In this document: in pieces, positions 1 to 12,639 of the stretch
Layout of the letters: each line of letters starts with the position of its first letter
Position numbering within the stretch: position 1 is the first letter of the stretch
Origin: Prinsepia uniflora
Lineage: Eukaryota; Streptophyta; Magnoliopsida; Rosales; Rosaceae
Assembly (NCBI GenBank): GCA_032719365.1
Contig: CM064873.1
Coordinates: forward strand, 32,279,742 to 32,343,741
Direction: 5' to 3'
DNA length: 64,000 nucleotides
Program-made: the position numbers and the translations under genes
The notes under the pieces: model-generated
Seen by the model: the letters and a program-made list of their open reading frames with translations, nothing else
Told to the model about the DNA's origin: nothing
Database searches by the model: none

Positions 1-2704
1 TGAACTCAAAACACAATCAATAGGCATCGAGGGATATCATTATAAGCGAGTCTTTAAACTCAAAACATATCAATCAAGGGCCCTCCCCTGTCATCAATCA
101 ACCGGGTCTTTAAACCCAAAACATTATCCAGCAATAGTACCGGGTCTTTAAACCCAAAACATCATCCAGCAATAGTACCGGGTCTTTAAACCCAAAACCA
201 TTTGTAAATCACAACAAATACAGAATCCATCGTAAACCAATTTCCCAAGTCAAATCTGAGATCACACTTAATCGAAATGGAACTCATGTCCAAATTTCAC
301 ATTCAAATCCCCAATCATATCCATCATCCATTCCCGAATCTGAATTCGCAATAATGATTCCATAAGCCGGCATCCGGAACCATCATCCTGAACCCAAATC
401 CAGAAATCCACCTTCAAGTTTCCGAAACCCGAAATCTCGTTCATCAAAGCCACTTTTATGAACTGGGCATCAAGCCCGAAATCGCTTTTCCCAAAATCCG
501 TTTTAAATCTTTGAAATCAAATCGTATTTCAAATACCATATTTAAATCACCAAAATCACGGTCAAACCACAACATACTCGAAATCTCGTAAAACGTGCAA
601 ATCCGTAACACTCTCGAAATACGTGCCAAAACCGTAAATCATACACAATCATAGTCAAAATATCATCAAAACATGATACGCACAAATCCTATAAAATCAT
701 TCATTAAACCATCATGAAAACATAAGAGAAACCATAGTCCCGAAATACGTACAATTACGTATTGCATATCAAAATACATATAAATACGGAAATCGTAATT
801 ACCATAAGCATATGAATCATAATTATAAAGCATAGAAAACGATTATGCATGCATTGAAGTTTAGAAAACAAAGTCCACTCACACACATTTCGCCGTTACC
901 TCGATACGCGTGCACCTACGCCGTTCCCGACCAATCCACTATCACCAGCTTCCCCGAACCTGTCCAAATCCCATAATAAGGTCACTAACTACTTCACAAA
1001 GTTCATACTAAAGCCCCGTAATTTTCCCGAATTTTTAATTATTTTTAACCGAACCCTAAAATCTTCAGACATCCCGAAACTTATCGAGACGATGTCCGAT
1101 CGACTCGAAACCAATCGCAAAATGTTTGTTACATCAAATACTATAAAAGTCATGTTGGAAGATTCCCCAAACTACCCTTCACGCACCCCCACGCGCATTT
1201 GGAACTTTCTGCGCGTGAACAGCGTCATCATCTTCCTCAGGTCGACCGGTTTGAACCGGTCTGTAAATTCGGTCCGGTTTTGAACCGGCGTGGGCGGTTT
1301 TTTGCTTAACTCTAGTCCAGTTTCGTTCCTTTCAAACCCAAAAGCTTCGTCCCTCCATTCCTAAGTGATTTCAGACGTCAAAAGCTAAGAATCAGGGACC
1401 TAGCTTACCTCCCAAATCGACAATTAAACCAGTCTTCGCCTGTCCTTGAGTTGTAGCAATCCTGGTCACCTCCTCTCTTTATTTTGCTCCCAAAACATTC
1501 CTAGAAGTGCCAGAAACAATTCCCAGTTATCACTTTCGATTAAAAACAGTTAAACCTTTAGTTACCATTTTTGAAGACACTTACCCTGTCTTTGGGTTCA
1601 CCTCGAACTCAGCCTCACTTGACTCCCCTGAACTTCCTGAGAAACCTCCTGCTCACCACTACACTTATCTTAGCTCCAATCGTCCAAGTACCATTTGAAT
1701 GAAACAGGGTGCTCGCACCTCTCTGTTTTCCTCACTCCTCAGGCCACCGTCCACGACGGCTCATTGTGTCAGCATCATCACACTCCGTACAGTCCATGTT
1801 TCCTTTTTCATTCACACTTTACCACCATTTGATCAAGTTTGAGAGGATTGGGTTTCACGATCCCCCTGTTCCTCTGTTTCTCTCACAAAAATCACAAGCA
1901 AGATTCAGGTCACTCACTGGATTGGGTTTCACGATCCCCCTGTTCCTCTGTTTCTCTCACAAAAGTCACAAGCTAGGTTCAGGTCACTCACTCATTATCA
2001 CTACTTGATCTCACACGACTCACACACTGAACAAGATCGATGGGCTCTCCCTGTCTCTGTTTTTCACCTCAAAAACACCAACACCGTTTTAAAAACACCA
2101 ACACACACTGTGCACTTGTTTCAAACACACCCACACATAGTTTAAGTTTCCCATTACAAACACACTTTCTTTTGTGCCACTAATCCATCATTTCCTAGTG
2201 ATAATTGTCACTTAATAGTTACACCATTCACTTAAGAATCCACTATGGCTGATTTCAAATTCCACCATCCAAATTACCATTTTACCCTTCTTTCACATAA
2301 TTACCAAAATGCCCTTCCTCGTTCTAGAATCATAACTTATTCATCTGAAGCCCGATTTCAACGTGCCGCCTGTCATTGTACTCAGGGCATCGAGACCTTC
2401 CTAATGGTCCTCAAAGTTCGTGAAAATCCCATGTCGTATGAAAAGTCAACCGATTGCCCTTTTTTAACGAAATTACCAAAGTACCCTCAAACTTCCGAAC
2501 GTCATAACTTTCTCCTCAAATGTCGGAATCTGACGTGCCACCTGTCTATGAACTCGTGACGTCCCAAAATACGTCACAGTCATTGGTCAAAGTCCGTTTG
2601 ATCGCTCGAACCAAAAGTCAACTGTTCGCCCAATTATAGGGACAAAATCGTCATTTCTTTCAAATTTTCCAAAATTTCCTTTTTCGAAAGTCTGGGTCGT
2701 TACA
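1..2704 (-). mobile_element. LTR 'O' (minus orientation, truncated by window start)
   Basis: The right edge ends in GGGTCGTTACA, the reverse complement of the TGTAACGACCC start shared by the LTRs in this window. Positions 49-195 hold several copies of the GAGTCTTTAAACTC and GGGTCTTTAAACCC dyads. TGCATGC followed by GTCCACTCAC lies near 848-890. The LTR sits inside LTR K, whose sequence resumes at 2705. The left end is off the window, so its target duplication cannot be checked. A 60-bp direct repeat with GGGTTTCACGATCCCCCTG lies near 1849-1945. Confidence 0.8.
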
Positions 2705-4304
2705 CTCTAGGACCAAGTCTGATCGAAAATGGTGGTCGGACACGAGATCTGTGATTGGATCAAGCCTTAGGTCAACGGTGACCCGGTTTCAGGGTTTCGA
2801 GTTGACCCGGTTACTGTAGTAGTTATGACATCATCGTGCTGACGTCAGCAATGACGTCATGATGACGTTATCATGTCAGAAACTGTTAGCCCAGGGACCA
2901 ATCAGTGTGTGACACGTGTCTTCTGACATTGTCACTGCTGACGTCATCATGCACTGTAGCAGCATTGACCATCCTTTGACCAGGCGCGTGGGGGCGCATG
3001 TGAACAGTAAGTTTTGTGGGACTAGTACCATTTTCAAGGTTTTGACAATACAAATCCAATGGCAGTGGTTTCGTGTCAATCGGAGATCGTTAGGTTGGTC
3101 AAATTAGGATTTGAAGCCTCGGGAAGCGTGTTCAGATGGCTTTCCCGGGCCGATTTCAGTTTAGGGTTTCATGGTTGAATAGTAGTGACTTGTAGTGACC
3201 TTTACGTGTACTTTGGACATGACAAGAATCATACATTAGCACCAGGGCAGGGTTATACGCTCAGATTTGTAGCGGAATTGTACTGTGAGTGGGCCTTTGA
3301 TTTCATTAAACCCTTGCATGCATAACTGTTTTCCTTTATATATATATGTGTGTGTGTGTGTGTGTGATTCAAGCAAAAGCATCTGATTATCTTGAGTTAT
3401 GATTATGGCATGAATTACTATGTTTCGGCATGAGACCCATCTGGTTAGTTTATGCATTGTTTTGAGTCATATATATGTATATGGATTTCGATGATTATCT
3501 TTAGTACTGCACTATATAGATCTATCCTTGTGATACTGTCTCCTCCGGACGTGGGTACCCCGGAGTGGTCACGGCGTAATGTCTGCGAGGGGTCATTCTA
3601 CGGAGGGACCGGACCGTAGGGTGACTCAGGAGCAGGATTGCTATGATTGGACGTCTGGGATGCCAGGCATCTAGGATGCCATACCCGGACTGGGTTCGAG
3701 ATTTGGACTCGGGATTGAGACCCCGGGTGGCACGCGTAGCCTTGGGACTGTGACTTTATTGGACGTATGGGACGTCAGACATCTGGGATGTCAAGGTTGG
3801 GATGTATAGTGCAGTGACTGATGTTATGATTATGTTTATATTATTCTGCTTATGTCTATATGATATGATATTATGGTTTTTGATACTGATGCATGCATGT
3901 TTGGAAAAAGGAGGGGTAAAACTATATGTTTTCGATATGATGAACTGTTTTATAAACTTTGAGTTTCGGCCCACTCACCCTTATTGTTTTATTGACCCCT
4001 CCAGGTCGTGCTACTGAGGCAGACGAGGATCCTGAGGCAAAGGCATAGGTTTACGTTGCGCACCTGAACCCTACTCATGGGTAGGTTGGCACGTATAATA
4101 TCTTAGAGTCGTGCTCAATAACCAGTATTTGGAAACTATCCCTTGTTTGACACTATTTGTATTCAGATATTATGTATGAATTTATTATGGATATTTATGC
4201 ATTTGAATTTATTAAGGGTAAGATTGGCATGTTATAATTGGGTGTCATACAGGAGCAAGGCACGTCCTCGTGTGGTCCCAGGGGGATCGGGGCGGGTCCT
4301 GTCA
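2705..4304 (+). mobile_element. LTR 'K' 3' part (plus orientation)
   Basis: This is the 3' part of a plus-strand LTR ending in GGGCGGGTCCTGTCA. It has a TGACGTCA-rich stretch near 2825-2945, then GTGAGTGGGC with TGCATGCAT (about 3283-3322), dyad modules near 3641-3800, ATGCATGCA near 3890, and CCCACTCACC near 3970. Its 5' part lies left of the window because LTR O is inserted in it. LTR L sequence resumes at 4305. Confidence 0.75.
3337..3366. repeat. TA/TG microsatellite in LTR K
   Basis: A short (TA)n run passes directly into (TG)n just downstream of the TGCATGCATAACTG block. Confidence 0.9.
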
Positions 4305-7300
4305 ATGTAAATCACCAATCCATAATCATCATGATAGAAATCATATCTATAAAACATATAAAACATTTATGCATGCATCACAGTTTAGAAATCAAGGTCC
4401 ACTCACAAATCATCCTATTCTGCCGCCTCGATTTACATGCCATAAGCCTCCTCTGGCTAATCACTGTCACCGGGACTCCCAAACCTGTACAAATCATACT
4501 AGAGGGTTACTAACTACCATATTAACCTCCAATTGAAGCCCAGTAATTTTCCCGAATTTTTAACTATTTTTAAACTCGATCCTAAACCTTCAGACATCCT
4601 AAACTATATCGAAATAATGTCTGATCGACACAAAACTAGTCCCAAAATGTTCGTTACATCGAATAGATTATTTCACATGTTGAAGTCATTCCCAAAAGAC
4701 CCCTCATGCGCCCCCACGTGCCTCCCAAAGGGGCTGCACGTGAAAGCCACGCGCCTGCACAGTATCATCCATAACCTCTCGCTGAACCCGGTCCAACTGA
4801 ACCGGCGTTCACTGTTCAACGCCATTTTCAACCTGTTTTCAGTCCAACCCAATCCCTACAGCTTCGTCCCCTTAATTATATTCGATTTATCTTTTCAAAA
4901 GTAGAAAACTAAGCCGGTAACATACCTTCCCGATCGAGGAACTCAGGGCCAAACTTCCATCGTCGTGTCCTCCCGTCTCCGACCATCTCCAGCTGTGCCA
5001 TCACGTCTGTAAGCCTCCCCCGAACCTCCAGAACCTCATCCAAGTAACCAGATCGATCAACAGTACGTAAAACACAAACTGCCATTTACGAACAAAAATA
5101 GGGCATCTCACGGTTCTTACCTCTCTCGTCATCGTGGGCACCGCCGTGGCCACCATCACGGTCATTTCGACCTCGGGAGAAATGTGAAGACCCGGAAATT
5201 CAAAAAAGGAAAAATTGAAGAAATTAGAAGGAAATGACGATTTTGCCCCTTGTTAGAAGGGCCAAAAGTTGACTTTTTGATCAGGACCTTGTTTAGACTT
5301 TCTGAAAGTACCGTTGGATAGGTTCGGGACGCTGAATCCGTAGACAGGCGGAATGCGTCAATCGGAGTTCGGACGTGAAAGTTATGGGTCTAGAATTGTG
5401 AGGGGTATTTTGGTAATTTGTTATGGCAAGGGTAAAATGGTAATTGAATTAGTCTTTGTTGATTCAGCTATTTTGGTGATGTGTTAAATTGATTAAGGGC
5501 ACCTGTGCTCGTGAAATTAGATGAGGATATGTTGCTGAGTGACATCTGTCACTTGGTGAGGGGGATTAGTGGTTGTGCTAGCAATTTGATATTAATCCTA
5601 TATGTGTGTTTAAATGGTAAACGTGTGTGTGTGTCTTGGAGGAAAAACAGAGACGTTCGTATAAACCCATCCAAAACCATCAACAATTCTCTCTTATTGA
5701 TCACAATTAAGAAGGGTTGAGAGAAAATGAGAACTGGAGAGGAATTAAGAGTGTGATATCGTGAGGAAATAGAGAAGAAAAGGGCAGGAAAAAACCCAGA
5801 AAACCCGAAAACTACCCATGAGTATGAATATCGAATTCGAAATTGTAGACAATTATGAGTGAAATCGATGTTGAATTTAGCTCTCTGGGAGTGAGACGAG
5901 TCGAACTAGATTAAAAATGAAGGAAATTGGCGTTGTTTTAGACTAGAACAGAGAGGAGGAAGATGTTCAATTTTCGAGCTTGAGTTGAATGGATTGGAGA
6001 CAAGGAATGATGAAATTGGACTTGGAAAGGTGTTTATTAGAATCCCATGATGCTTCCTGATGCATCAATTGAAGGAAACAAACGATAAATTGTTGAGATT
6101 GGATGATCAACAGTGATTCGATGTTCTTCACAAATTCGAGCTCAATTCGAGGGGATTAAGGTATGGTTTTATGTACTTGAGTTCACAGAACCCTAATTAG
6201 ACTCCTAACGATGCTTGTAGATGACTGAATTGAAAGAAATGATGTAGGTTTGATGGACATTGAATCAGGTTAGCACGCGAGTCACGGGATCCGTTTTACA
6301 GATAAATGGGTGAAGGTGGTGAAACTGGAGCAAGCGCGTGAGTTTCACGCGCAGCCACTCACGGCGGCGCGTGAGGGCGCGTGGGCACGATTTCCGAGGT
6401 GAGTTCAACACAACTTTTGTTCTACATAATGTAACGAACATTTTGGCGTTGGTTTCGAGTCAATCAGACACCTTTTCGATATTGTTTCGAGGGTCCGAAA
6501 GTTTATGTTACGTGTTTAATTAATATTAAATTCCCGGAAAATTTTGGGGAATTGATATGATGTTAATTGAGTCCTTAGTGACCCTGAATAATGATTTTGG
6601 ACAGGATTCGAGATTTCTGGAAAATGTCAGAAATTACGGAAACGCGTGCAGCTCGGAAAGCGAATGGTTTGGAAGGTGTGTGAGTGGACGTTTGTTTTAT
6701 AAACTGACATACATGCATAGTGAAATGTTTTACATGATTTATGGCATGATTTGAATGGCAATGATTTGGTATGATTATTTCTGGATTTAATGAATATTTT
6801 AATCAATATTTTGGGCACGTTTTTCGAGAAACTGTGAAATTACTGTTTTGGGCGAAAGTCCGGGATTTAAGATTGATTTTGAGTCGGAAAATTGATTTGG
6901 TGGATTTATAATGCTTTTTGAGATATTTTATGGATTTATATGAAAAGGGCAACTAAGGTTGCGATTGTTCGGATTTGCGTGGAATTGATGATTTTAGGCT
7001 AGGCCCTAGATGTTAAAAGGATGTTTTGATTAATATTGTGAGTTAATGATTTTAAAGATAAAATGATGGAATTGAATGATTTTCAGATATGATTTTACGA
7101 ATTTACGTGCATTGAATTATTTAATGATTTTACGGATTTACGAGAAATGAGAAATGAGATTTGGGCATGAGACCCTGTGATAAATGGTTTTGGCATGGTT
7201 TTAATGATGATTTTGAAATAACGATTTTGATTGTGTATGATGTTTAATGCCCCCAGATGTGTAATTCCCAGCAGGATGACGACTCTGGATGTATAATTCC

Positions 7301-8466
7301 CAGAGGATCCTCGGATGTGATAAAATGGTTTTATGAAATGATTTAAATGGCATTTGGGCTTGAGAGCTGGGATTTGATGTTTTCATGTGATTTGGCTAGA
7401 AAGCCGGTGATGTTTTTCATATGTTGATTCTATGCATGCATGGTTTGATAAACTGGAGGGTAAATGATATGTTTTGATAAATGTGTTTTTAAATGATATT
7501 ATTTTTGTCTACTCACACCTTTCCTGTTTTGATGACCCTCTAGGCCGTGGCACGACGTTCGGGGCTGATCGAGAGGTGGAGGCATGAGCAGAAATCAGTG
7601 CAGTTATTCCTTGTCTGACAGGTGCTGAAGGGTAGTTTCAAGAAACCTCCAAAACCCATAAACGATCGACAACCCTTCCTTCACGCCTTTCCATTTTGAA
7701 TTTCCCAAAAATAGGCATTCGGTGCCTTACCTCCGAATCAGGCCACCGTGCACGTCCATCCCAGTCACTTGCACCATCGTGTTCACCTCATTTCATGGGT
7801 CACCAAAGCCAGTCACAATGACAGATAAGGGTCATGGTGTAAGGATTGTGGGGTGATATGTGTGTGTTTGTTTTGAGAGGGAAAAATGGAGATGGTGCAC
7901 GAGTTGGAGAAAAAAAGGTGAGGTTTGGTGGTGATGATCAGATGAGGGAATGAATGGTGAGGATGAGGGGTGTGAGGGAAATGAATGGCTGAGATTGGGA
8001 GAGAGTGGGTGAAGGAAATTATAAAATAATCAAATAATAATATTTTAATATAAAATCCACCAATCAATGTTGAGATCCACAATTTGGGATTAAGGACTAA
8101 TGGAATGAGTGTCACTCATCCATTGGGCCTGAATCAAATATCTGGGCCCACAAGAGTACAAATGTAATCTGTCTTGTAATTTGTGCAATAGTTTTCCCGA
8201 ACTTCCGTGAACCATAAATTTCCCGTCGAACGTCCGATTTCGACGTGTCGCATGTCTATGGACTCGTGACGTCTCAATCTCCATCACGGTCACCGGTCCT
8301 CATACCTTTGACTCCCCGAGTTAAAAATCAACATTTTGCCCAAGACTAGAGGCAAAACGGTAATTTTACACCGTCTGTCCTATTTCGCTCAACTAATCAC
8401 CGATTATTCTCACAAATCCTTCATTAGTCACTAATATAATCCCGGAATTCGGGACGGGTCATTACA
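4305..8466 (-). mobile_element. LTR 'L' (minus), split by solo LTR M
   Basis: The segments are 4305-5182 and 7646-8466. The right end is GGGTCATTACA, a variant of the reverse-complemented LTR start. The left part is off-window because LTR K is inserted in it. Near 4371-4410 it carries GCATGCATCAC and GTCCACTCAC. Both segments contain an 'AAAATAGG...CTTACCT...' stretch, so L may carry an internal duplication of its leader-like region. A short palindrome, ATGAGTGTCACTCAT, lies near 8105-8119. Confidence 0.65.
5183..7640 (+). mobile_element. Solo LTR 'M' with an early 3' end
   Basis: It starts TGTGAAGACCCGG and ends GTTTCA, flanked by AGAAA at 5178-5182 and 7641-7645. It carries the GCGCGTG block near 6335-6390, GTGAGTGGAC near 6679-6688, ATGCATGCATGG near 7432, and GTCTACTCAC near 7508. 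Compared with LTR D (reverse complement), similarity stops about 80-90 bp before the usual GGGTCCTGTCA end, so the 3' terminus is unusual. The target repeat is A-rich and therefore weak evidence alone. Confidence 0.65.
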
Positions 8467-11052
8467 AAATACATATAAGCTATCTTGAGTTTTGTATATA
8501 TGAGCTACTGATGTAAATACAGTGTTAAATTCGTGTAAGTTCAACATAGCATTTTTATGTAGATCAGTAAAACATGAAAAAAAAATCACCCTAAATTCAC
8601 AAAACCTATAAACCCACTTCAATTAAGTAGAATTAAATGGTCAAAGGAGTGCTCGAAGGGGAACATTTCAAGAGTAGCAACAGGCCTACCTCCTCTTCCT
8701 GCGAATAAAGCTACAAAGATAAAAGTCAAATCTCGTAGAGGATCATCACTAAAATTATAGACCTCCAAAATTATTTTTTTTCTATTTTTTTTCCAAAAGG
8801 TGAAGGAGTTGAGGGGACCTAATTTTTCAAATTTTATGCAGTTATGGATGGAGTCAGTAAATAGAAAAAGAGAAAATCATCCCAAGAAAATAAGGTCGGG
8901 TTCCATCTTTCTAGCCTCATACCATTCAACCTTCTTGCTAAAAATCGTTGCTATGTAGGAAATGGTAAGTCCCAGTAGACATGTTCAAACCATCTCTACT
9001 TTTGTGAAAGCGGAGTTGGTTATGATTTATCAAACGTCGCCAAAAGGGAGAAACGATGAAAGGTGGAAGAAGCATATTTGCTTGAGCTTCATCATTTCTA
9101 ATTTTCCTCGCAATCTCTTCTTGATTCCTACAAAAACAATAATAAAAACCTATTTAGAAGAAAGAAAATGAACAAATCAGAGGAAGAGTAAAAAAAGGGG
9201 ATGAAAATTGAGGAAATAAAAGAAAACCCATGTGGAAATCGATCTTGAAAATTGAAAATTAAAACAAAATTTGGAGCTTGATGTGAAAATTATACAGAAG
9301 CTTGATGAAGGAGCAATCATCCCATGAAGAAAAACATAAGGAACATGGTGGTGATTTGGATTAGGTCCCATTGATTTTGATGAACGAGTAGCGGTCTCTC
9401 TGACTCAATGGCTTGCCAGGCAAGATTTTCTCAAACCATTTTCATCGAAGAAGCTGGAATCGAGACATGTAGCAGAAATGAAAGCCATTAGAGAAGGAAA
9501 TAGGTAGAAGAAAGAAAGAGACAAAAGAATGAGGAAGAAGAAAGACGGTTTCGCAGACCATATTTGAAATTAATGAAAAACGACATATACAAACATATCA
9601 ACAAACAATATTGGTCAACCGCCTCTTTGCAAAATTGGTGGAGTTTTGTCACTCATATTTCTACTATCGGCTGCATAAAATTGCTCAAATAAAGCAAAAT
9701 TTTCAAATAAAATTTGAAAAAAGTGTAAACCTCAAGAAATGCATAGCAAGTAGAGTTTATTGATGATAAACTCTAAAAATCAGAGCTAATAACCTAGATA
9801 AAAGAAAATCTTTGTTATGAAAAAGAGATTTGTGTGGCCAAAGTTTCATACAAATCCATATATAACAAAGCATGTGCTTATGTAACATTGTCAGCTTCCC
9901 TAGCAAGTCCATTAACCCAGTTCATTTCATTGCAAATATAGACGCAGTTAAACATATAAAAAAAGACTTAACCTGAATAATAGCACATAGAAGTACCAGT
10001 TTGGAAATATGATCAAGATTAAGGAATATCAGTATGAAACCTTCATATGAATGTGAAAATTAAATTTGTTGGAAGTTCAATGGACGATGTTGCTACAGTG
10101 CAATAAAAACACAGATAATAGAACATAGAAGTCTGAATTTCCTTGTTATCTGATAGTAAAAAAGAAAGAAAAAAAATAGATGTTTAAAAACCGCAATAAT
10201 CCATAGTTCTCACAATATCACATATATCTTTATAAGATACTACCTCTTTTGCAAATGGCTTAAAGGAGACATGCCCAAAGTGTGATAATTTCTTCATGTG
10301 ATGTCTTGCAAGCAATACTACCAACTGAAGATTCACTCAGTACCATAACAACGAAGATGATCAACATTCTAAACAAAAGAACAATCAATCTCAAAGAAGG
10401 AATAGTAAAAACCATTAAGAGAGCACTTGAACAAATATTCAAAATGTTGCACGCGAATAACAGAGAGTTACTAGTACTACTATGGAAAAAGGTGCTCTGT
10501 TTATGCCTAATCCAACCTGAAAAATAAAACAGCAGAATCATTAGTACACAGTTAAATTGTGAACATAAAATCAGTATAAAACCAACATGATGAAACAAAA
10601 TTAGCTTTGAAAGATGGTCAATATGGTAAAAACAAAACCTTTACTGAAAATTTAAGGGCATTCATTATGTTGGGTTTTGTTAAAAAATGAAATGAAACAA
10701 TATTTAAGGGCATGACAGAAAAAGGTGAATTGAACAATTTAAACAAAATTCCAAAGGACAGTCACTTTCCAGGTCTTTTGTTATGCTAGCAATCTTCATT
10801 AATATGAAATCTGAATCAGATTAAAATTGAAAAATCCACACTTAAGCAAAGATAATCAATCATCAATGATATTCATATTAGTGCGACATAAATTGAAAAG
10901 AGTGTGTCTAACATAATCAAAATGCACCATAAGATGTGACTAATTCATCAGAGACATCTGCAACTCTATTACTGTCTTCATTCAAAGTAGACCAAAAATT
11001 ACCTATTGTATACACATATTCATTCTTGCAAGTATTCATCAATTTCACCTCT

Positions 11053-11127
11053 AATTTTAAGTTGCAGTGCTCGCTCGAATTTTCAGTTGCAGTGCTCGCT
11101 CAAATTTTCAATTGCAGTGCTGGCTCG
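11053..11127. repeat. 25-bp tandem repeat, three units
   Basis: Three adjacent 25-bp units share AATTTTMARTTGCAGTGCT followed by SGCTCR, with two to four differences between units. Confidence 0.85.
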
Positions 11128-11729
11128 CAACTTGGAGATGCCCTTCCGTATGAATTGAAGCCAAATTCAATGTGCTGACAAAAACTGAAACCAAGAAATT
11201 CAGATTCTCAAAGTTTTGTTAGAACAAAAAGGAGAAGAATAATAGAATCTAAGCACTTATAAAGAGCAGAAGATAACCAAAGAAAGTAAAATCGACATGC
11301 TTTCTAAACTTCGATTTCTCTAGCAATGACGCCCCGCGCGATGCCACAGTCTCGTTTAATATTTAGAAACAATCTCTGACATGCTTTCTAAACTTCAATT
11401 GCTCTATGTGTTTTCTTTCATCTCTATCAAAGTTGTTTGGAAATCAAATGGAAGGCATAGAGAAAATGAAGTTAAAGAAATAATAAAGGATACTCAAATG
11501 TCACATATTCTCTCTAATTCACTCATACATAAACAAATTGGGCAACATAAACTCATCAAAATTCGAACAAAAATACATTTCCAGTTTAAATAATATAAAA
11601 TCTAACTAAATTAGTGAACATTTATAGAGACATGATCGTGGAATCATAATGGGTAATATACTTTTCAAATAATTTAGAGGAGCAATAAACTTAAAATGTG
11701 TCAAATAGCGCCGATAAGGATGAGATTTA

Positions 11730-12639
11730 TAACTTGACCTCAAAAGTTCTCTTCACAACAATATCCTCCTCAATCCTGCAAAAAACAGTTGAATCACAGA
11801 TATCATAGAACAAAACAAAATCTGAATTCAACTTTAGAATTGTTATAACACTGAAAAGATTTTGTAAGAAATTTAGGTCATTTGAGCAAGGCAATAAACT
11901 GTTATATGTTACCCTATCCTAACCCAATACTTCTCAAATGAAGCACCTCCAAAAACAAATCAGCTTAGAACCGAAGATAATGCTCACAAATCTAATTCTA
12001 AACTTTCGCGTTCCCCTATATTCCTAAGCCTAAAACATAAAGTTTTTGTTAATCCCAAATTAACCAAACATGACCCAAACATTATAAATCATTTTCAACA
12101 AATCCAATGGACATAACAAATTGAATATAAAATGAAACCCTCAGATGCCCAGTCAAGATTAAATGAAGGAAATGACTTGTATAATTCTCCTAATAAAAGG
12201 AACCCTAATTAAGCACACATGTCAATCAAGAACAAATATACAACAGTCCCTTACTCCAATCAAACATCCAGGATAAAATCGTCAATCATATCAAATCAAT
12301 CGGAAAGGGAATATACAAACATAACAAGTTCTAACCCTAACTCTAATTTTCAACCCAAAACATAGATATGTGGGGATTCAAATATTGGATGAAAATTCGA
12401 GAATGAGAGGTTTGGTATTGAAATTTCACAGCGGTGAAGCAGGGATTCAAACACAGCAAGTTCTAACCCTAACTCTAACTTTGATTAATGCAAAATTTAG
12501 GCTTACCTCTCGTTTGAATGGCTCGTTGACGACGCGGTGAAGCGGTTTAGCTACAAAGGGTGACCGGGTGAGTTGATGGTGAAGACGATAACATCCAATG
12601 AAGAAGAAAATTCCACAGCAATAAAAATGATAATGCGAT
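11730..12639 (-). other. Possible spliced, apparently non-coding transcript remnant
   Basis: On the minus strand, a donor AACGAGAG|GTAAGC (exon end at 12507) and an acceptor TTTTTTGCAG|GATTGAGG (exon start at 11775) would define a 731-bp intron. Downstream of the acceptor a frame reads 15 residues (IEEDIVVKRTFEVKL) to a stop. The matching upstream frame has a stop codon before any ATG, so no complete protein is supported. LTR P is inserted just upstream, between 12639 and 15188. Confidence 0.2.

Larger units (their letters stand above)
8467..12639. other. AT-rich region without a recognised gene
   Basis: I see no recognisable protein domain in this stretch. The longest open frames are about 80-110 codons (near 10260-10598 on either strand) and match nothing I know. 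A good minus-strand acceptor (TTATTTTTCAG, near 10521) and a donor-like GAGGTAGTATC near 10240 bracket one of them, but the frame does not stay open across the interval. It may hold introns or untranslated exons of an unidentified transcript, or decayed repeats. Confidence 0.5.

Noticed and set aside
10264..10527. Open frame of about 88 codons on the plus strand with a plausible helical composition
   Set aside because: It looks protein-like (KEGIVKTIKRALEQIF) but I cannot match it to a family, no flanking coding exon was found, and minus-strand splice signals overlap it.
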